Shown here piece after piece: positions 43,475-53,174 of a stretch of DNA of 64,000 bases (position 1 is its first letter; each line of letters begins with the position of its first letter). The position numbers were made by a program, and so were the translations under genes. This DNA comes from CAZWBR01 sp964632305 (lineage in GTDB: Bacteria > Bacteroidota > Bacteroidia > Bacteroidales > Prolixibacteraceae): contig CAZWBR010000014.1 of assembly GCA_964632305.1 (NCBI GenBank), positions 14,298 to 78,297 of the forward strand. Reading direction: 5' to 3'. A model generated the notes under the pieces. That model was given only the letters and a program-made list of their open reading frames with translations, had not been told where the DNA came from and did not search any database.

Positions 43475-44812
43475 TTATACCAATCCCTGGGCCAGCATGG
43501 CATCGGCCACCTTAACAAAGCCCCCGACATTGGCACCTTTCACATAATTGATATAGTCGCCTTCCCGGCCATATTTCTGGCAGGTATGATGGATATCCTG
43601 CATGATCAGGTGCAGACGGGCATCCACCTCTTCGCGGGTCCAGTTGTAACGCATACTGTTTTGCGACATCTCCAGCCCCGAAACGGCAACCCCTCCGGCA
43701 TTCACGGCCTTGCCCGGGGCAAAAGTTACCTTGTTGCGGATAAAATAGTTGACGGCATCGGCGGTACATCCCATGTTCGAAACCTCGCCGATCAGGAAGC
43801 ACCCGTTGTTCACCAACATCCGGGCATCGGTTTCGTTCAACTCGTTTTCGCAGGCACACGGCAGAGCGATATCCACTTTTTGCTGCCAGGGCTTAACCCC
43901 CGGGAAAAACTGTGCCCCAAATTCTTCGGCATAGGGTTCCACTACATCATTGTTGGTGGCACGTAGTTCGAGCAGATAATCGATCTTTGCACCGGTAATC
44001 CCTTCCGGGTCATAGATATAGCCATCGGGGCCTGAGATCGTGACCACCTTCCCGCCTAATTCATCAATCTTGGTAACCGCTCCCCAGGCCACATTGCCAA
44101 AACCCGATACCCCGAAAGTTTGGCCTTTAATCTCTTTTCCCATCTCCTTCAACATGTGCTGAACGAAATAGACAGCACCGAAACCGGTGGCCTCGGGCCG
44201 GATCAGCGAGCCGCCCCAGCCTAATCCCTTTCCGGTGAGCACGCCGGTAAACTCATTGCGGATCCTTTTATACTGACCGAACAGGTACCCGATCTCACGA
44301 CCGCCCACCCCGATATCACCGGCCGGCACATCGGTGTTGGGACCGATATGGCGATAGAGCTCAGTCATGAACGATTGGCAGAAACGCATGATCTCATTGT
44401 CGCTCCGTCCCTTGGCACTAAAATCGGATCCTCCCTTGCCCCCGCCCATCGGCAGGGTGGTCAGACTGTTCTTAAAGGTCTGCTCAAATCCTAAAAACTT
44501 CAGAATACTCAGATTAACACTCTTGTGAAAACGGAGGCCTCCCTTGTAGGGGCCAAGGGCACTGTTGAATTCGATCCGGTAGCCCCGGTTGATCTCCACT
44601 TCGCCCCGGTCGTTCATCCACGGAACACGAAACATCACCACCCGCTCCGGCTCTGCCATCCGTTCCAGTATCCGGGCCTGTTTGTAGCGGGGATTCGAAT
44701 CATATACATCCCATACGGTTTCGACTACTTCCAGTACTGCCTGATGAAACTCCTGCTCCCCGGGTGTCCGGGACTTGAGTTCCTCCATGAATTTATTTAT
44801 CCCTGCATTCAT
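43475..44812 (-). CDS. gdhA: NADP-type glutamate dehydrogenase
   Basis: A 445-residue hexameric-type enzyme forming glutamate from 2-oxoglutarate and ammonia. Motifs: GGLRFHKSVNLSILKFL, the catalytic Lys in LPMGGGKGGSDF, VPAGDIGVGGREIG, and the dinucleotide-binding VSGFGNVAWGAV. The length and the PMGGGKGGSDF form fit the GdhA (NADP) subgroup common in Bacteroidota. It is monocistronic with its own terminator. Confidence 0.95.
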   Translation of the reverse strand: MNAGINKFMEELKSRTPGEQEFHQAVLEVVETVWDVYDSNPRYKQARILERMAEPERVVMFRVPWMNDRGEVEINRGYRIEFNSALGPYKGGLRFHKSVNLSILKFLGFEQTFKNSLTTLPMGGGKGGSDFSAKGRSDNEIMRFCQSFMTELYRHIGPNTDVPAGDIGVGGREIGYLFGQYKRIRNEFTGVLTGKGLGWGGSLIRPEATGFGAVYFVQHMLKEMGKEIKGQTFGVSGFGNVAWGAVTKIDELGGKVVTISGPDGYIYDPEGITGAKIDYLLELRATNNDVVEPYAEEFGAQFFPGVKPWQQKVDIALPCACENELNETDARMLVNNGCFLIGEVSNMGCTADAVNYFIRNKVTFAPGKAVNAGGVAVSGLEMSQNSMRYNWTREEVDARLHLIMQDIHHTCQKYGREGDYINYVKGANVGGFVKVADAMLAQGLV

Positions 44813-45139
44813 AATGTTAGTTTTTTAAGTCGATAACTTATAATTATCTTAAACCAAAAGTAAGACAATTCTTTTTGAAATACATGATTTTTGACCGGTT
44901 TTGTTGATTTAAGACGTGGATAATCAAAGTTTTATCAGATCTGTAACGAATAATGAAATTTCTATTTATTCCCTCTGTTTTTGCTTTCATTCTGTAACGG
45001 AATATTCACTTTTGGTTCAATTTTTATTTCTTATATTTCCTTTCGGATGAAGAAATATTTCGAATGTTCTGATCTGAAAGGGAATAAAACCGTATTTTCG
45101 CACCATAAAAGCAAAGAGTATTTAAAATTTTCAAAACCG
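44813..45139. other. Divergent intergenic region between gdhA and leuS
   Basis: 327 bases holding both promoters. A near-repeat CTGTAACG(G)AATA occurs twice about 50 bases apart (44941 and 44991), of unknown meaning. No T-box-like or other leader RNA was recognised upstream of leuS. Confidence 0.4.
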
Positions 45140-47800
45140 ATGGATTACAATTTCAAAGAGATTGAAGCCAAGTGGCAGCAATACTGGGCCGATAAAAAGA
45201 TTTTTAAGACGGAAGACGACTTTTCCAAGCCGAAATATTATTGTCTCGATATGTTCCCTTACCCGTCAGGGGCAGGATTGCACGTTGGCCATCCGGAAGG
45301 TTATACGGCTACCGATATCATTTGCCGTTACAAGAGGAGTAAAGGCTTCAATGTGCTTCACCCGATGGGTTGGGATGCTTTCGGCCTTCCTGCCGAACAG
45401 TACGCCATCCAGACCGGGACCCATCCAGCCATTACCACCCAAAAGAACTGCGACAACTTCCGCCGCCAGATCCAATCACTGGGATTGAGCTACGACTGGG
45501 ACCGCGAGATCAATACCACCGATCCCAACTATTTCAAATGGACCCAATGGATCTTTATCCGCCTCTACAATACCTGGTTCGATGCCGATCAGAAAAAGGG
45601 CCGTCACATCAGTGAACTGGAAATCCCCGCCGAAGTGGCTGCCGAGGGAAAAGAAGCGGTAAAAAAATATACCGACAGCAAACGTCTGGCTTATTACGAT
45701 AATGCCCAGGTTTGGTACTGCCGCAACTGTAAAACGGTGTGTGCCAACGAAGAGGTGCTTAACGACGGTTCGCACGAGAAGTGCGGGACCAAAGAGGTGG
45801 AGCGCCGCTTCCTGAAACAGTGGATGTTGCGCATCCCGCACTATGCCGAGCGTCTGCTCGAAGGGCTCGATAACCTCGACTGGCCCGAAGGTGTGAAGGA
45901 CATGCAGCGCAACTGGATCGGTCGCTCTACCGGCGCCGAAGTCGATTTTCAGCTCGACGGATCCGGTAAGATGTTGCGCGTTTATACCACCCGCCCCGAT
46001 ACTTTGTTTGGCGCAACCTATATGGTTGTAGCTCCTGAACACGAACTGGTCGGTGAGCTCACCACCCCCGTACAGAAAGTAGCGGTGGAAACCTATGTCC
46101 GTAACGCGGCGCTGAAAAGCGACCTCGACCGTACCGACCTGGCTAAGGAAAAAACCGGCGTCTTCACCGGGACCTATGCCATCAACCCCATCAACGGGGC
46201 GAAGATCCCGGTCTGGGTGGCCGATTATGTGCTGATGGGCTACGGAACAGGAGCTATCATGGCCGTTCCGGCTCACGATACGCGTGACTTCGAGTTCGCC
46301 GAAACCTTCAATATCCCGATCATCTGCATCCTCGATCCAAAGGAAGCCGATGAAGCGCACCGCGAAAAGGTGCTGGCCGGCAAAGCTTGCTGGACCGAAG
46401 ACGGGGCCTATATTAATTCAGCCAATCCCCATTCTGGAATCGATATCAATGGCCTCTCGAAAGAGGAGGGGATCCGCACGGTGACCGAATGGCTCGAAAA
46501 GAATGATCTCGGTAAAGCTACCGTCAACTATAAGATCCGCGACTGGTTGTTCAGTCGCCAGCGTTACTGGGGTGAACCGTTCCCGGTGATCCACTGGGAA
46601 GATGGCGAGGTAAGCGTGTTGAACGATACCGAGCTTCCGCTCACCCTGCCCGAGGTAGAGAAATACCAACCGGGCGAGACGGGCGAATCGCCCCTCTCCA
46701 ATGCCGGCGAATGGCTTTATGTCGCCGACGCGCAGGGACGAAAAGGACGCCGCGAAACCAATACGATGCCCCAATGGGCCGGATCGTGCTGGTATTACCT
46801 CCGCTTTATCGATCCGAAAAACGACGAGTCGCCTTTCGATACGGTGAAAGAAAACTACTGGATGCCGGTCGACCTCTATGTCGGGGGAGCCGAACATGCC
46901 GTACTTCACCTGCTCTACAGCCGTTTCTGGCATAAGGTGCTCTTCGATCTTGGCGTGGTCTCGACCGACGAACCGTTCAAGAAACTGTTCAATCAGGGGA
47001 TGATCCTGGCTTTCGCTTATGAGACAGCCTCCGGATCGAAAGTCCCTTCCGATAAGGTCGAGGATCGTGACGGCAAATACTTCAGCACCGAAACCGGTGA
47101 GGAGTTGCGTCAGATCGTGGCCAAGATGTCGAAGTCGCTGAAAAACGTGGTCAACCCCGACGATGTGGTGATCCGTTACGGAGCCGACTCGCTGCGCCTC
47201 TACGAGATGTTTATCGGACCGCTTGACGCGACGAAACCGTGGACCGAGAACGGCGTGAAAGGGGTCTATAACTTCCTTCGCCGCGTGGTCGCCTTCTTTG
47301 GTGATACGAACAACCTCACCGATGGCGAGGAGAGCCGCGAAACCATGAAGGCGCTTCACCAGACCATCCGCAAGGTGGGCGACAATATCGAGGAGATGAA
47401 GTTCAATACCGCGATCTCCCAGATGATGATCTTCACCAACCAGTGTTACAAGGTGGGCAAGGTGACCAAAGCGACCGCCGAGACCTTCTTTAAAGTACTG
47501 GCCCCGTTCGCCCCGCACCTGGCTGAGGAACTCTGGGAACTTTACGGTAACGAACCAAGCGTGAGCCGCCAGCCCTGGCCCGGGTTCAATGCCGAATACC
47601 TGGTCGAGAATGTCTTCGAATACCCGGTCTCGTTCAACGGAAAAGTACGTTTCAAACTGGCCCTGCCGGTGGATACTGCTGTCGCCGAAATCGAAAAAGA
47701 GGTGCTGGCCCATGACCATACTTCCAAATGGATCGAAGGTAAGACGATCGGCAAGATCATCGTCGTCCCGAACAAGATCATCAATGTCGTTGTGAAATAA
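45140..47800 (+). CDS. leuS: Leucyl-tRNA synthetase
   Basis: Class I synthetase charging tRNA-Leu. I start at ATG 45140 (MDYNFKEIEAKWQQYW), the family's usual N-terminus; the frame is open upstream to a TTG at 44981, but that 53-residue extension does not look like LeuS. The 886-residue protein has the HIGH motif as HVGHPEGYTATD, a zinc-like Cys cluster (CRNCKTVCANEE), the CP1 editing domain (about 220-420), the KMSKSLKNV motif near 670 and an anticodon domain at the end. Confidence 0.96.
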   Translation: MDYNFKEIEAKWQQYWADKKIFKTEDDFSKPKYYCLDMFPYPSGAGLHVGHPEGYTATDIICRYKRSKGFNVLHPMGWDAFGLPAEQYAIQTGTHPAITTQKNCDNFRRQIQSLGLSYDWDREINTTDPNYFKWTQWIFIRLYNTWFDADQKKGRHISELEIPAEVAAEGKEAVKKYTDSKRLAYYDNAQVWYCRNCKTVCANEEVLNDGSHEKCGTKEVERRFLKQWMLRIPHYAERLLEGLDNLDWPEGVKDMQRNWIGRSTGAEVDFQLDGSGKMLRVYTTRPDTLFGATYMVVAPEHELVGELTTPVQKVAVETYVRNAALKSDLDRTDLAKEKTGVFTGTYAINPINGAKIPVWVADYVLMGYGTGAIMAVPAHDTRDFEFAETFNIPIICILDPKEADEAHREKVLAGKACWTEDGAYINSANPHSGIDINGLSKEEGIRTVTEWLEKNDLGKATVNYKIRDWLFSRQRYWGEPFPVIHWEDGEVSVLNDTELPLTLPEVEKYQPGETGESPLSNAGEWLYVADAQGRKGRRETNTMPQWAGSCWYYLRFIDPKNDESPFDTVKENYWMPVDLYVGGAEHAVLHLLYSRFWHKVLFDLGVVSTDEPFKKLFNQGMILAFAYETASGSKVPSDKVEDRDGKYFSTETGEELRQIVAKMSKSLKNVVNPDDVVIRYGADSLRLYEMFIGPLDATKPWTENGVKGVYNFLRRVVAFFGDTNNLTDGEESRETMKALHQTIRKVGDNIEEMKFNTAISQMMIFTNQCYKVGKVTKATAETFFKVLAPFAPHLAEELWELYGNEPSVSRQPWPGFNAEYLVENVFEYPVSFNGKVRFKLALPVDTAVAEIEKEVLAHDHTSKWIEGKTIGKIIVVPNKIINVVVK

Positions 47801-47910
47801 TTTATTTTCACCATAATATTTTCATTTTAGGTAAGGAAATGCGGTAGGTTTTACAGAACTGATAATTGAGATTAAGGAGAAATTGATGATAGAAATGGCA
47901 TCAGACTTTA

Positions 47911-48705
47911 ATGTCCATGATCACCTATTTAAATCACTTACAATATGTAAATAATATGATGGATCCCACTCTTACATTAAATAGTCATCATAAATTAATT
48001 CAGGATATTTATGCAAATGAAGGATTGAAATGTTTACGAGGTGAGAAAGATGATGATTATCATTTGAATGGGAAGAATATAATATCATGGCATTATGATG
48101 CTTGCAATTGTCTTAATGATAGTAGTTTTAATTCAAATGACAGTTTAGATAATTTGCTGTTTTATTCTGATGAAATATTGTTTTTTACGGCCAATCTCTA
48201 TCTTTTAGTGCCTTATCTTAATGATCCTACTTTAAATGCGATAAAATACAATGGCATAGAGATATATCCATTTGATCAAGGATTTGCAGATAAGCGATTT
48301 AATATGTTTGCGGAAATAATCTATGAAAAGCTCTACAGTTATTGGTCACAATTGGCGTTGCTTTTAAAAGCTAAATTTATGCCAAATGTTAAGAATTACG
48401 ATGTCAATTTCTCAAAAATAATTGAAAAATTGAGCAAGCAAAATATAAATTCTGAAAATCTCAATTGGTTAATAAGCTTCAAAGAGAAGCATTATAAGGA
48501 TTTAAATAATGACAGAAATAAAATTGTTCATATAAAATCTTTGGACACTAAATTTAAAACTGATTATATTGCTAGTGCATTTAATTCAAGTGATATGCGT
48601 AATTTGATTAAGAAAAGAGCCGATCTTCCAGCATATTTTAAAGGTCATATTGACTTTACCTTAATGGGTTTTGAAAAAACCCTTAATCTTATCTTAGAAT
48701 CGTAA
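47911..48705 (+). CDS. HEPN-domain-like protein, AT-rich
   Basis: A 264-residue protein encoded in DNA clearly richer in A+T than its neighbours. Near the C-terminus DRNKIVHI (Arg202 to His207) matches the R-x4-H signature of HEPN domains, placed at the end of a helical region, and the upstream part is helical with an acidic N-terminal half. It recalls the Cthe_2314-like HEPN family. HEPN proteins are often RNases in toxin-antitoxin or abortive-infection systems, but no partner gene is seen here. Base composition and isolation suggest recent acquisition. Function is not established. Confidence 0.55.
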   Translation: MSMITYLNHLQYVNNMMDPTLTLNSHHKLIQDIYANEGLKCLRGEKDDDYHLNGKNIISWHYDACNCLNDSSFNSNDSLDNLLFYSDEILFFTANLYLLVPYLNDPTLNAIKYNGIEIYPFDQGFADKRFNMFAEIIYEKLYSYWSQLALLLKAKFMPNVKNYDVNFSKIIEKLSKQNINSENLNWLISFKEKHYKDLNNDRNKIVHIKSLDTKFKTDYIASAFNSSDMRNLIKKRADLPAYFKGHIDFTLMGFEKTLNLILES

Positions 48706-48954
48706 AGTAAAATGAGAATAAAAATAAGGGGAAAATAGTTATTAGTGAAGAATATTTCCTTAGTGTTTTTAAATTACACATATATTAAATGAAAACGAGA
48801 GCACCTTTCTTAATTCATATTAAAGCAAAGGATTTGTAATTGATTGAATTTCGGATTTATGTAATTATTCTATTTTGTAATATGGGTTGCCGAATGTAAA
48901 AGTCTTGAGACCATCAGTTTGGTGTTGAAATAATTTTTTCAGCATAACTGACCC

Positions 48955-48987
48955 AAAAATCCCGATCCGCTTGCCGGACGGGATTTT
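48955..48987 (+). terminator. Terminator in the HEPN-downstream region
   Basis: AAAAATCCCGATCCG pairs with CGGACGGGATTTTT with a CTTGC-type loop and ends in a run of seven T residues. It lies 250 bases after the HEPN stop codon. Confidence 0.82.
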
Positions 48988-49118
48988 TTTATGGGCTATC
49001 GACGAACGAAAGCTTGTGAATCGCCTCCGAAAGGAAAAATCAGGATTGAGTATCCTTTTCCGCGATCGCGGCTGGTTTTCGGAAACGGGAAAACTTTACC
49101 GGATATAAACCGGGCCTT

Positions 49119-49236
49119 CGCCGTATTTGCCGTATTTCTTATATGGTTCTTCCGAGGTATTTCTGTGGTTAATAACCGCAGGATAACCGCACAATAAGCA
49201 CAGAATAACCGCACAATATCCGAAGAAGATACGGCG
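49119..49236. repeat. Inverted array of 11-bp TGCGGTTA-type units
   Basis: CGCCGTAT at 49119-49126 is mirrored by ATACGGCG at 49229-49236. Near the middle CTGTGGTT (about 49163-49170) pairs with AACCGCAG (49174-49181). The right arm is made of four 11-base units that read, on the minus strand, TTGTGCGGTTA, TTCTGTGCTTA, TTGTGCGGTTA and TCCTGCGGTTA; the left arm has more diverged units and is about 11 bases shorter. Bases 49204-49222 are an exact 19-base reverse match to 28939-28957. Confidence 0.85.
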
Positions 49237-49589
49237 ATGGTCAGGTCGGTACCAGGAAAAGGAGCGATTTGGAAGGGGAAGTTTGTTCACGGCTCAAGGG
49301 CTGAACCCGGTTAAAGGGGATTCAATCCAAATGGATACTGCTGCCGGAGGAGGAAGGATCTTTATGACCGAACCGGCCGGCCACAGTAGGGGTAAACCCT
49401 GGTTATGCTCCTTGGCTGGTTCGGAACACAGGAAACAGACACGGGTTATCTTTCCTGAACGAATGGGTTGCAGAGGTATATTTAACGAGGATTACTGTGC
49501 TGAAAATTAGGATTCATGGGCCATTTTTAGTATATTTCTATTGGCAATTGCGGGGATAAAATAAATTCTAATTCAAAATGGGAGAAGCC

Positions 49590-50021
49590 ATGGAAAAGAA
49601 AATCGGTATTTGGCTTGACAGCGAAAAGGCCTTTTTAATTGCTCTTACCAACGATGGTGAAACGGTTTCCAGAATTGAATCGGATGTGGAACATCGGCTC
49701 CGGTTTCAGGGAGAGGGGAAGACGACCCACCGAATTGCGACATTAAGCGGGAATCCTGAAAACAAACATGAAGAAAGGAAGAAACATCAATTGGCAGATT
49801 ATTTCGAGCGAATCCTGAAAAATATTAAAGATGCCGATCAGGTTTTTCTGTTTGGCCCTTCACAGACCAAAGATTGGCTGGGAAAAGAGTTTAAGACCAA
49901 TCACCTGATGGAGTCCAAGTTGATAGGCATGGCAAATGCTGATCTGATTACCGAACGGCAGATGATTGCCCGAACGAGGGAGTTCTTCACGGATTATGAA
50001 AAAAATAAGAAGCACCATTAG
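49590..50021 (+). CDS. Small protein resembling eRF1 domain 3 (baeRF-like)
   Basis: A 143-residue protein; the chosen ATG (MEKKIGIWLD) is preceded by GGAGAAG at a good distance, while a second ATG lies four codons upstream. The sequence opens with KIGIWLDSEKAFLIAL and later reads YFERILKNIKDADQVFLFGPSQTKDWLGKEF, a pattern like the C-terminal domain of eRF1/Dom34 and of small bacterial eRF1-related or host-attachment proteins. A role around ribosomes is thus conceivable, but the match is by motif only. A 14-bp terminator-like hairpin follows. Confidence 0.5.
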   Translation: MEKKIGIWLDSEKAFLIALTNDGETVSRIESDVEHRLRFQGEGKTTHRIATLSGNPENKHEERKKHQLADYFERILKNIKDADQVFLFGPSQTKDWLGKEFKTNHLMESKLIGMANADLITERQMIARTREFFTDYEKNKKHH

Positions 50022-50192
50022 TCCTTTGAATAATCCTGACGCACCGGGTAAGTTAGGGTTTGGAAATGACCGATGCCGTAGGTAACGCCCTTATTGATGG
50101 TTTGATCTGCGGTCGGAATTTTCGGGATAGCGAAGGAACTTGACCCTACCGGGTAATGGCAACAGGGCGATAAAGTGATTTTGAAAAATGAG

Positions 50193-50246
50193 AATCCACC
50201 TTAAAAATTCCTATTTGTCTTGAAATAATGGGTTTTAAGGTGGATT
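50193..50246 (+). terminator. Inverted repeat, probable terminator
   Basis: AATCCACCTTAAAA (about 50193-50206) is perfectly complementary to TTTTAAGGTGGATT (50233-50246), followed by TTATCG. The loop is 26 bases long. It lies between the eRF1-like gene and the convergent GH31 gene and may serve both. Confidence 0.6.
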
Positions 50247-50303
50247 TTATCGTTATCCGTTCAACCTGTCGTTATAGTTCCGAAGGGATGGGAGATGGTT
50301 GTA

Positions 50304-53147
50304 TCAGCTTTGTTTTTTTACCGTGATGGCTTTTCCATTGTAAGTGATGCTTATGGCCGGCTTAGCTTTTAAGTCGAAGCTTTCGGGATGCTCTCTTGAA
50401 ATCCATACGATGTTGAAGGTCCGGGAGGTGATCATTCCTTCGAAAGAGCCTTCGCGTTTGCCGATGGTCAGTTCGCCGGTGCGCTGGTTCCAGGAGAGAG
50501 GGATAACACTGTATTTTCCCTTTTCATAATTGTAATTCACCGCCTCATCTTCATAGAGATTGAAAGTAGCGTCCTTGCCGGTGTAGACATAAAGGGTGAG
50601 CGTTCCGTCGGTTTTCTCCGTGGTGTACTGTATCTCAGGACCAAAAGGAATAATTGAGCCTTCGCGGACAAATAACGGCAGCCGCTCATAGGGGGCATCG
50701 ACCATCTGTTTCTGACCTCCGTCAATGTGTTTTCCGGAATAGAAGTCGTACCAGCCGGCAGAGGCGGGGAAATAGACTTCGCGGGTGCGGGCCTTGTATT
50801 GGTAAACCGGGGCCACCATGATGGAAGGGCCGAAGAGATACTGGTCGCCGATATTGTTCACGTTGGTGTCGCTGCCGAAATCCATCACCATGGCCCGCAT
50901 GATGGTATAATCGTTGAACCAGGTCATCCCGGCCAGCGAATAGATGTAGGGCATCAGGCGGTAACGCAGTTTATTGTAATAGACCATGCTGTTGTAAGCG
51001 GGATGGTTTTCGGGGGCCATGTTGTAGATTTCCCGGTAGGGGAACTGGCCATGGCTGCGGAACAACGGACAGAACGACCCGAACTGGTACCAGCGTGAGT
51101 TAAGCTCGCGCCATTCGTTCAGGTCTTCCGATCCCTCCCTGGCCCTCGTGTAACGGTTCTCGACGCAGAAGCCGCCGATATCCATGGTCCAGTAAGGGAT
51201 GCCGGAGAGGGCATAGTTCAGTCCGGCGGAGATCTGGGCTTTCATATCTTCCCAGCGGGTGCCGATATCGCCGCTCCAGGTGGCGGTGGAGTAACGCTGC
51301 AGGCCGGCAAAGCCGGAGCGGGTGAGCAGGAAGACCCGCTTGTCGGGATCGACGCCGCGCTGACCGTTGTAGATCGCTTCAGCATTCATCAGCGCGTAGG
51401 CGTTGAAATATTTGGTCGACGGCCCTAAAGCCGTTGGCGTGGAGAGCTGTTTGCGGTATTCCATGCTGGCATTGGAGAGGATGTCGGGTTCGGAGGCATC
51501 CATCCACCAGGCATCGAAGCCTTTCGTGTAGATATGCTCGCGGATCTGTTCCCAGAACAGTTTACGGGCTTCGGGACTGTAGGCATCGTAAAAAGAACCG
51601 ATATAACCTTTCCCGATCCAGTCGCGAACGCTGTCTTTCACCGCCTGCCGGTACATCCACCCTTTGGAATCGAATTCCTTATAATGATCGGTGGTGTGAT
51701 AAAATTTTGGCCACACCGAGATCATGATTCGGGCATTCAGATCGTGGACCTCTTTCACCATCGCGGCCGGGTCGGCGAAATTCGCGGGATCGAACTCGTG
51801 GGAACCCCACGCGTCGACGGGCCAGTAGCTCCAGTCGAGGACGATATTGTCGATCGGGATATCGCGTTTGCGGTATTCTTTCACGACATCGATCAGTTCG
51901 TCGCGGTTTTTGTAACGTTCGCGGCTCTGCCAGTAACCCATCGCCCATTTGGGCATGATAGGCGCTTTGCCGGTGAGGGTGCGGTATCCGCTGATCACTT
52001 CGTCCATGTTGTTGCCGCGAATGAAATAATAATCGATCTGGTCGCCCATCTCGGAGGTGAGCGACAGGGCGTTTTGGTCGGCGGGGTTAACCGGGCTCAG
52101 CGCTTTCAAACCGATATAGGAGACCCCGCCATCGGGTTTCCACTCCAGTCGGACAGAATAGCGTTTGCCCTGCTCCAAATCTTTCGCGAACTTATAGGTG
52201 TTGGGGTTCCACGCGGTTCGCCAACGCTCGGGTACGATCAGTTCATCGTCGATGAAGAGTTTGGTATACCCGGCATAATAGAGTTTGAAATGGAAGAGGC
52301 CGCTCTCTTTCGGTTCAATCGTTCCTTTCCATACGATGGTGGAACGGTTGAAAGGGAATTTCTCCGGGAATTTTTTGATGGTGGTCAGGTTCTCGTAATC
52401 GATGGCTGACTCTTTTCGTTGTTCGAAGATTTTGGTGGTGTCCGATCCGATATAATAGGTGGCTGTTAATCCGCCCTTTTCCCCCCTGGCATCGTAAAGA
52501 TTGAAGAGGTTCAGGTCGGAATAGTCGCGCGGATCGCCAAATTTGGTCAGGGAATAGTTATCCCACAGAATGCCGTAGTTCTTGTTGGAGACGATCAACG
52601 GGACCGACACTTTTGTATTGTACTGATAGAGGCTTTCGTTCTTTCCCTTGTAGTTGAACTCGTCGGACTGGTGCTGGCCAAGGCCGTAGAACGCTTCGTC
52701 GCCGGGCGAGTCGAACACCTGGCGGAAGGTATAGCCGCTGGTCCCTTCGACGGTGATCGGGGCAAACGATTTGCCGTTCTCCCGTTCGCGGGTGATCAGC
52801 CGGCCATTCTCGTCACAGAAGATCACCCGGCCGGTTTTCAGCGCTACCTTGGCTCGCAGTTTCGCCGTAGAGACGGTGAGGGTATCGCCGGCCTCGGCAA
52901 CCTTAAACTGCGGGGGAGCCGGTTGGCCGATCACACTCAGGCTCTTGACCGTCGCAAACCGGCCAGTGGGGGAGGCCACAAGGCGGATGATCCGGTCGTT
53001 GATTACCTCCAGTTTCAGGACTTTGGCACTGGCTTCGGATTTTTGTACAGGATGGATAATCACTCCGTTACCGGTTCGTTCCCATATCTTTTGGGAACTG
53101 GCCGTGAGGATTATCAACAGGATCAATGGGAAGAACAATCTTCTCAT
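50304..53147 (-). CDS. Glycoside hydrolase family 31 with PA14 insert (alpha-xylosidase-like)
   Basis: A 947-residue exported enzyme. The chosen ATG (MRRLFFPL) begins a signal peptide. An N-terminal GH31 beta-sandwich (about 30-220) is interrupted by a PA14-type domain (about 223-353: ATYYIGSD, LFHFKLYYAGYTKLFIDDEL). The TIM barrel carries the nucleophile Asp550 in AWWMDASEPD and the acid Asp in WSGDIGTRWEDM, followed by the DUF5110-type C-terminal sheet. A PA14-bearing GH31 of this type is typical of xyloglucan alpha-xylosidases of Bacteroides. It lies 27 bases after the GH3 gene in one operon. Confidence 0.9.
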   Translation of the reverse strand: MRRLFFPLILLIILTASSQKIWERTGNGVIIHPVQKSEASAKVLKLEVINDRIIRLVASPTGRFATVKSLSVIGQPAPPQFKVAEAGDTLTVSTAKLRAKVALKTGRVIFCDENGRLITRERENGKSFAPITVEGTSGYTFRQVFDSPGDEAFYGLGQHQSDEFNYKGKNESLYQYNTKVSVPLIVSNKNYGILWDNYSLTKFGDPRDYSDLNLFNLYDARGEKGGLTATYYIGSDTTKIFEQRKESAIDYENLTTIKKFPEKFPFNRSTIVWKGTIEPKESGLFHFKLYYAGYTKLFIDDELIVPERWRTAWNPNTYKFAKDLEQGKRYSVRLEWKPDGGVSYIGLKALSPVNPADQNALSLTSEMGDQIDYYFIRGNNMDEVISGYRTLTGKAPIMPKWAMGYWQSRERYKNRDELIDVVKEYRKRDIPIDNIVLDWSYWPVDAWGSHEFDPANFADPAAMVKEVHDLNARIMISVWPKFYHTTDHYKEFDSKGWMYRQAVKDSVRDWIGKGYIGSFYDAYSPEARKLFWEQIREHIYTKGFDAWWMDASEPDILSNASMEYRKQLSTPTALGPSTKYFNAYALMNAEAIYNGQRGVDPDKRVFLLTRSGFAGLQRYSTATWSGDIGTRWEDMKAQISAGLNYALSGIPYWTMDIGGFCVENRYTRAREGSEDLNEWRELNSRWYQFGSFCPLFRSHGQFPYREIYNMAPENHPAYNSMVYYNKLRYRLMPYIYSLAGMTWFNDYTIMRAMVMDFGSDTNVNNIGDQYLFGPSIMVAPVYQYKARTREVYFPASAGWYDFYSGKHIDGGQKQMVDAPYERLPLFVREGSIIPFGPEIQYTTEKTDGTLTLYVYTGKDATFNLYEDEAVNYNYEKGKYSVIPLSWNQRTGELTIGKREGSFEGMITSRTFNIVWISREHPESFDLKAKPAISITYNGKAITVKKQS

Positions 53148-53174
53148 TTGCAAGATTTTATATTTGTATTCTTT

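Larger units (their letters stand above)
48706..49589. other. Long intergenic region with terminator and repeat hairpin
   Basis: About 880 bases with no convincing gene. It contains the terminator at 48955-48987 and the 11-bp repeat array at 49119-49236. The rest, including an open frame at 49283-49510 without a start context or known motif, shows nothing that I can support as a gene. Confidence 0.5.

Noticed and set aside
44981..45139. 53-codon N-terminal extension of leuS
   Set aside because: It would need a TTG start, does not resemble LeuS, and the ATG at 45140 begins the usual LeuS N-terminus.
45476..46360. 294-codon open frame on the minus strand
   Set aside because: Also antisense to leuS, with no recognisable domain.
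46418..47719. 433-codon open frame on the minus strand
   Set aside because: It lies wholly antisense to leuS, whose motifs are certain; long antisense frames come from the GC-rich third positions of leuS.
49283..49510. 75-codon open frame in the long intergenic region
   Set aside because: No ribosome binding site, no known motif, low-complexity composition; treated as non-coding.
51534..52409. 291-codon open frame on the plus strand
   Set aside because: Antisense to the GH31 gene; composition and motifs support only the GH31 frame.
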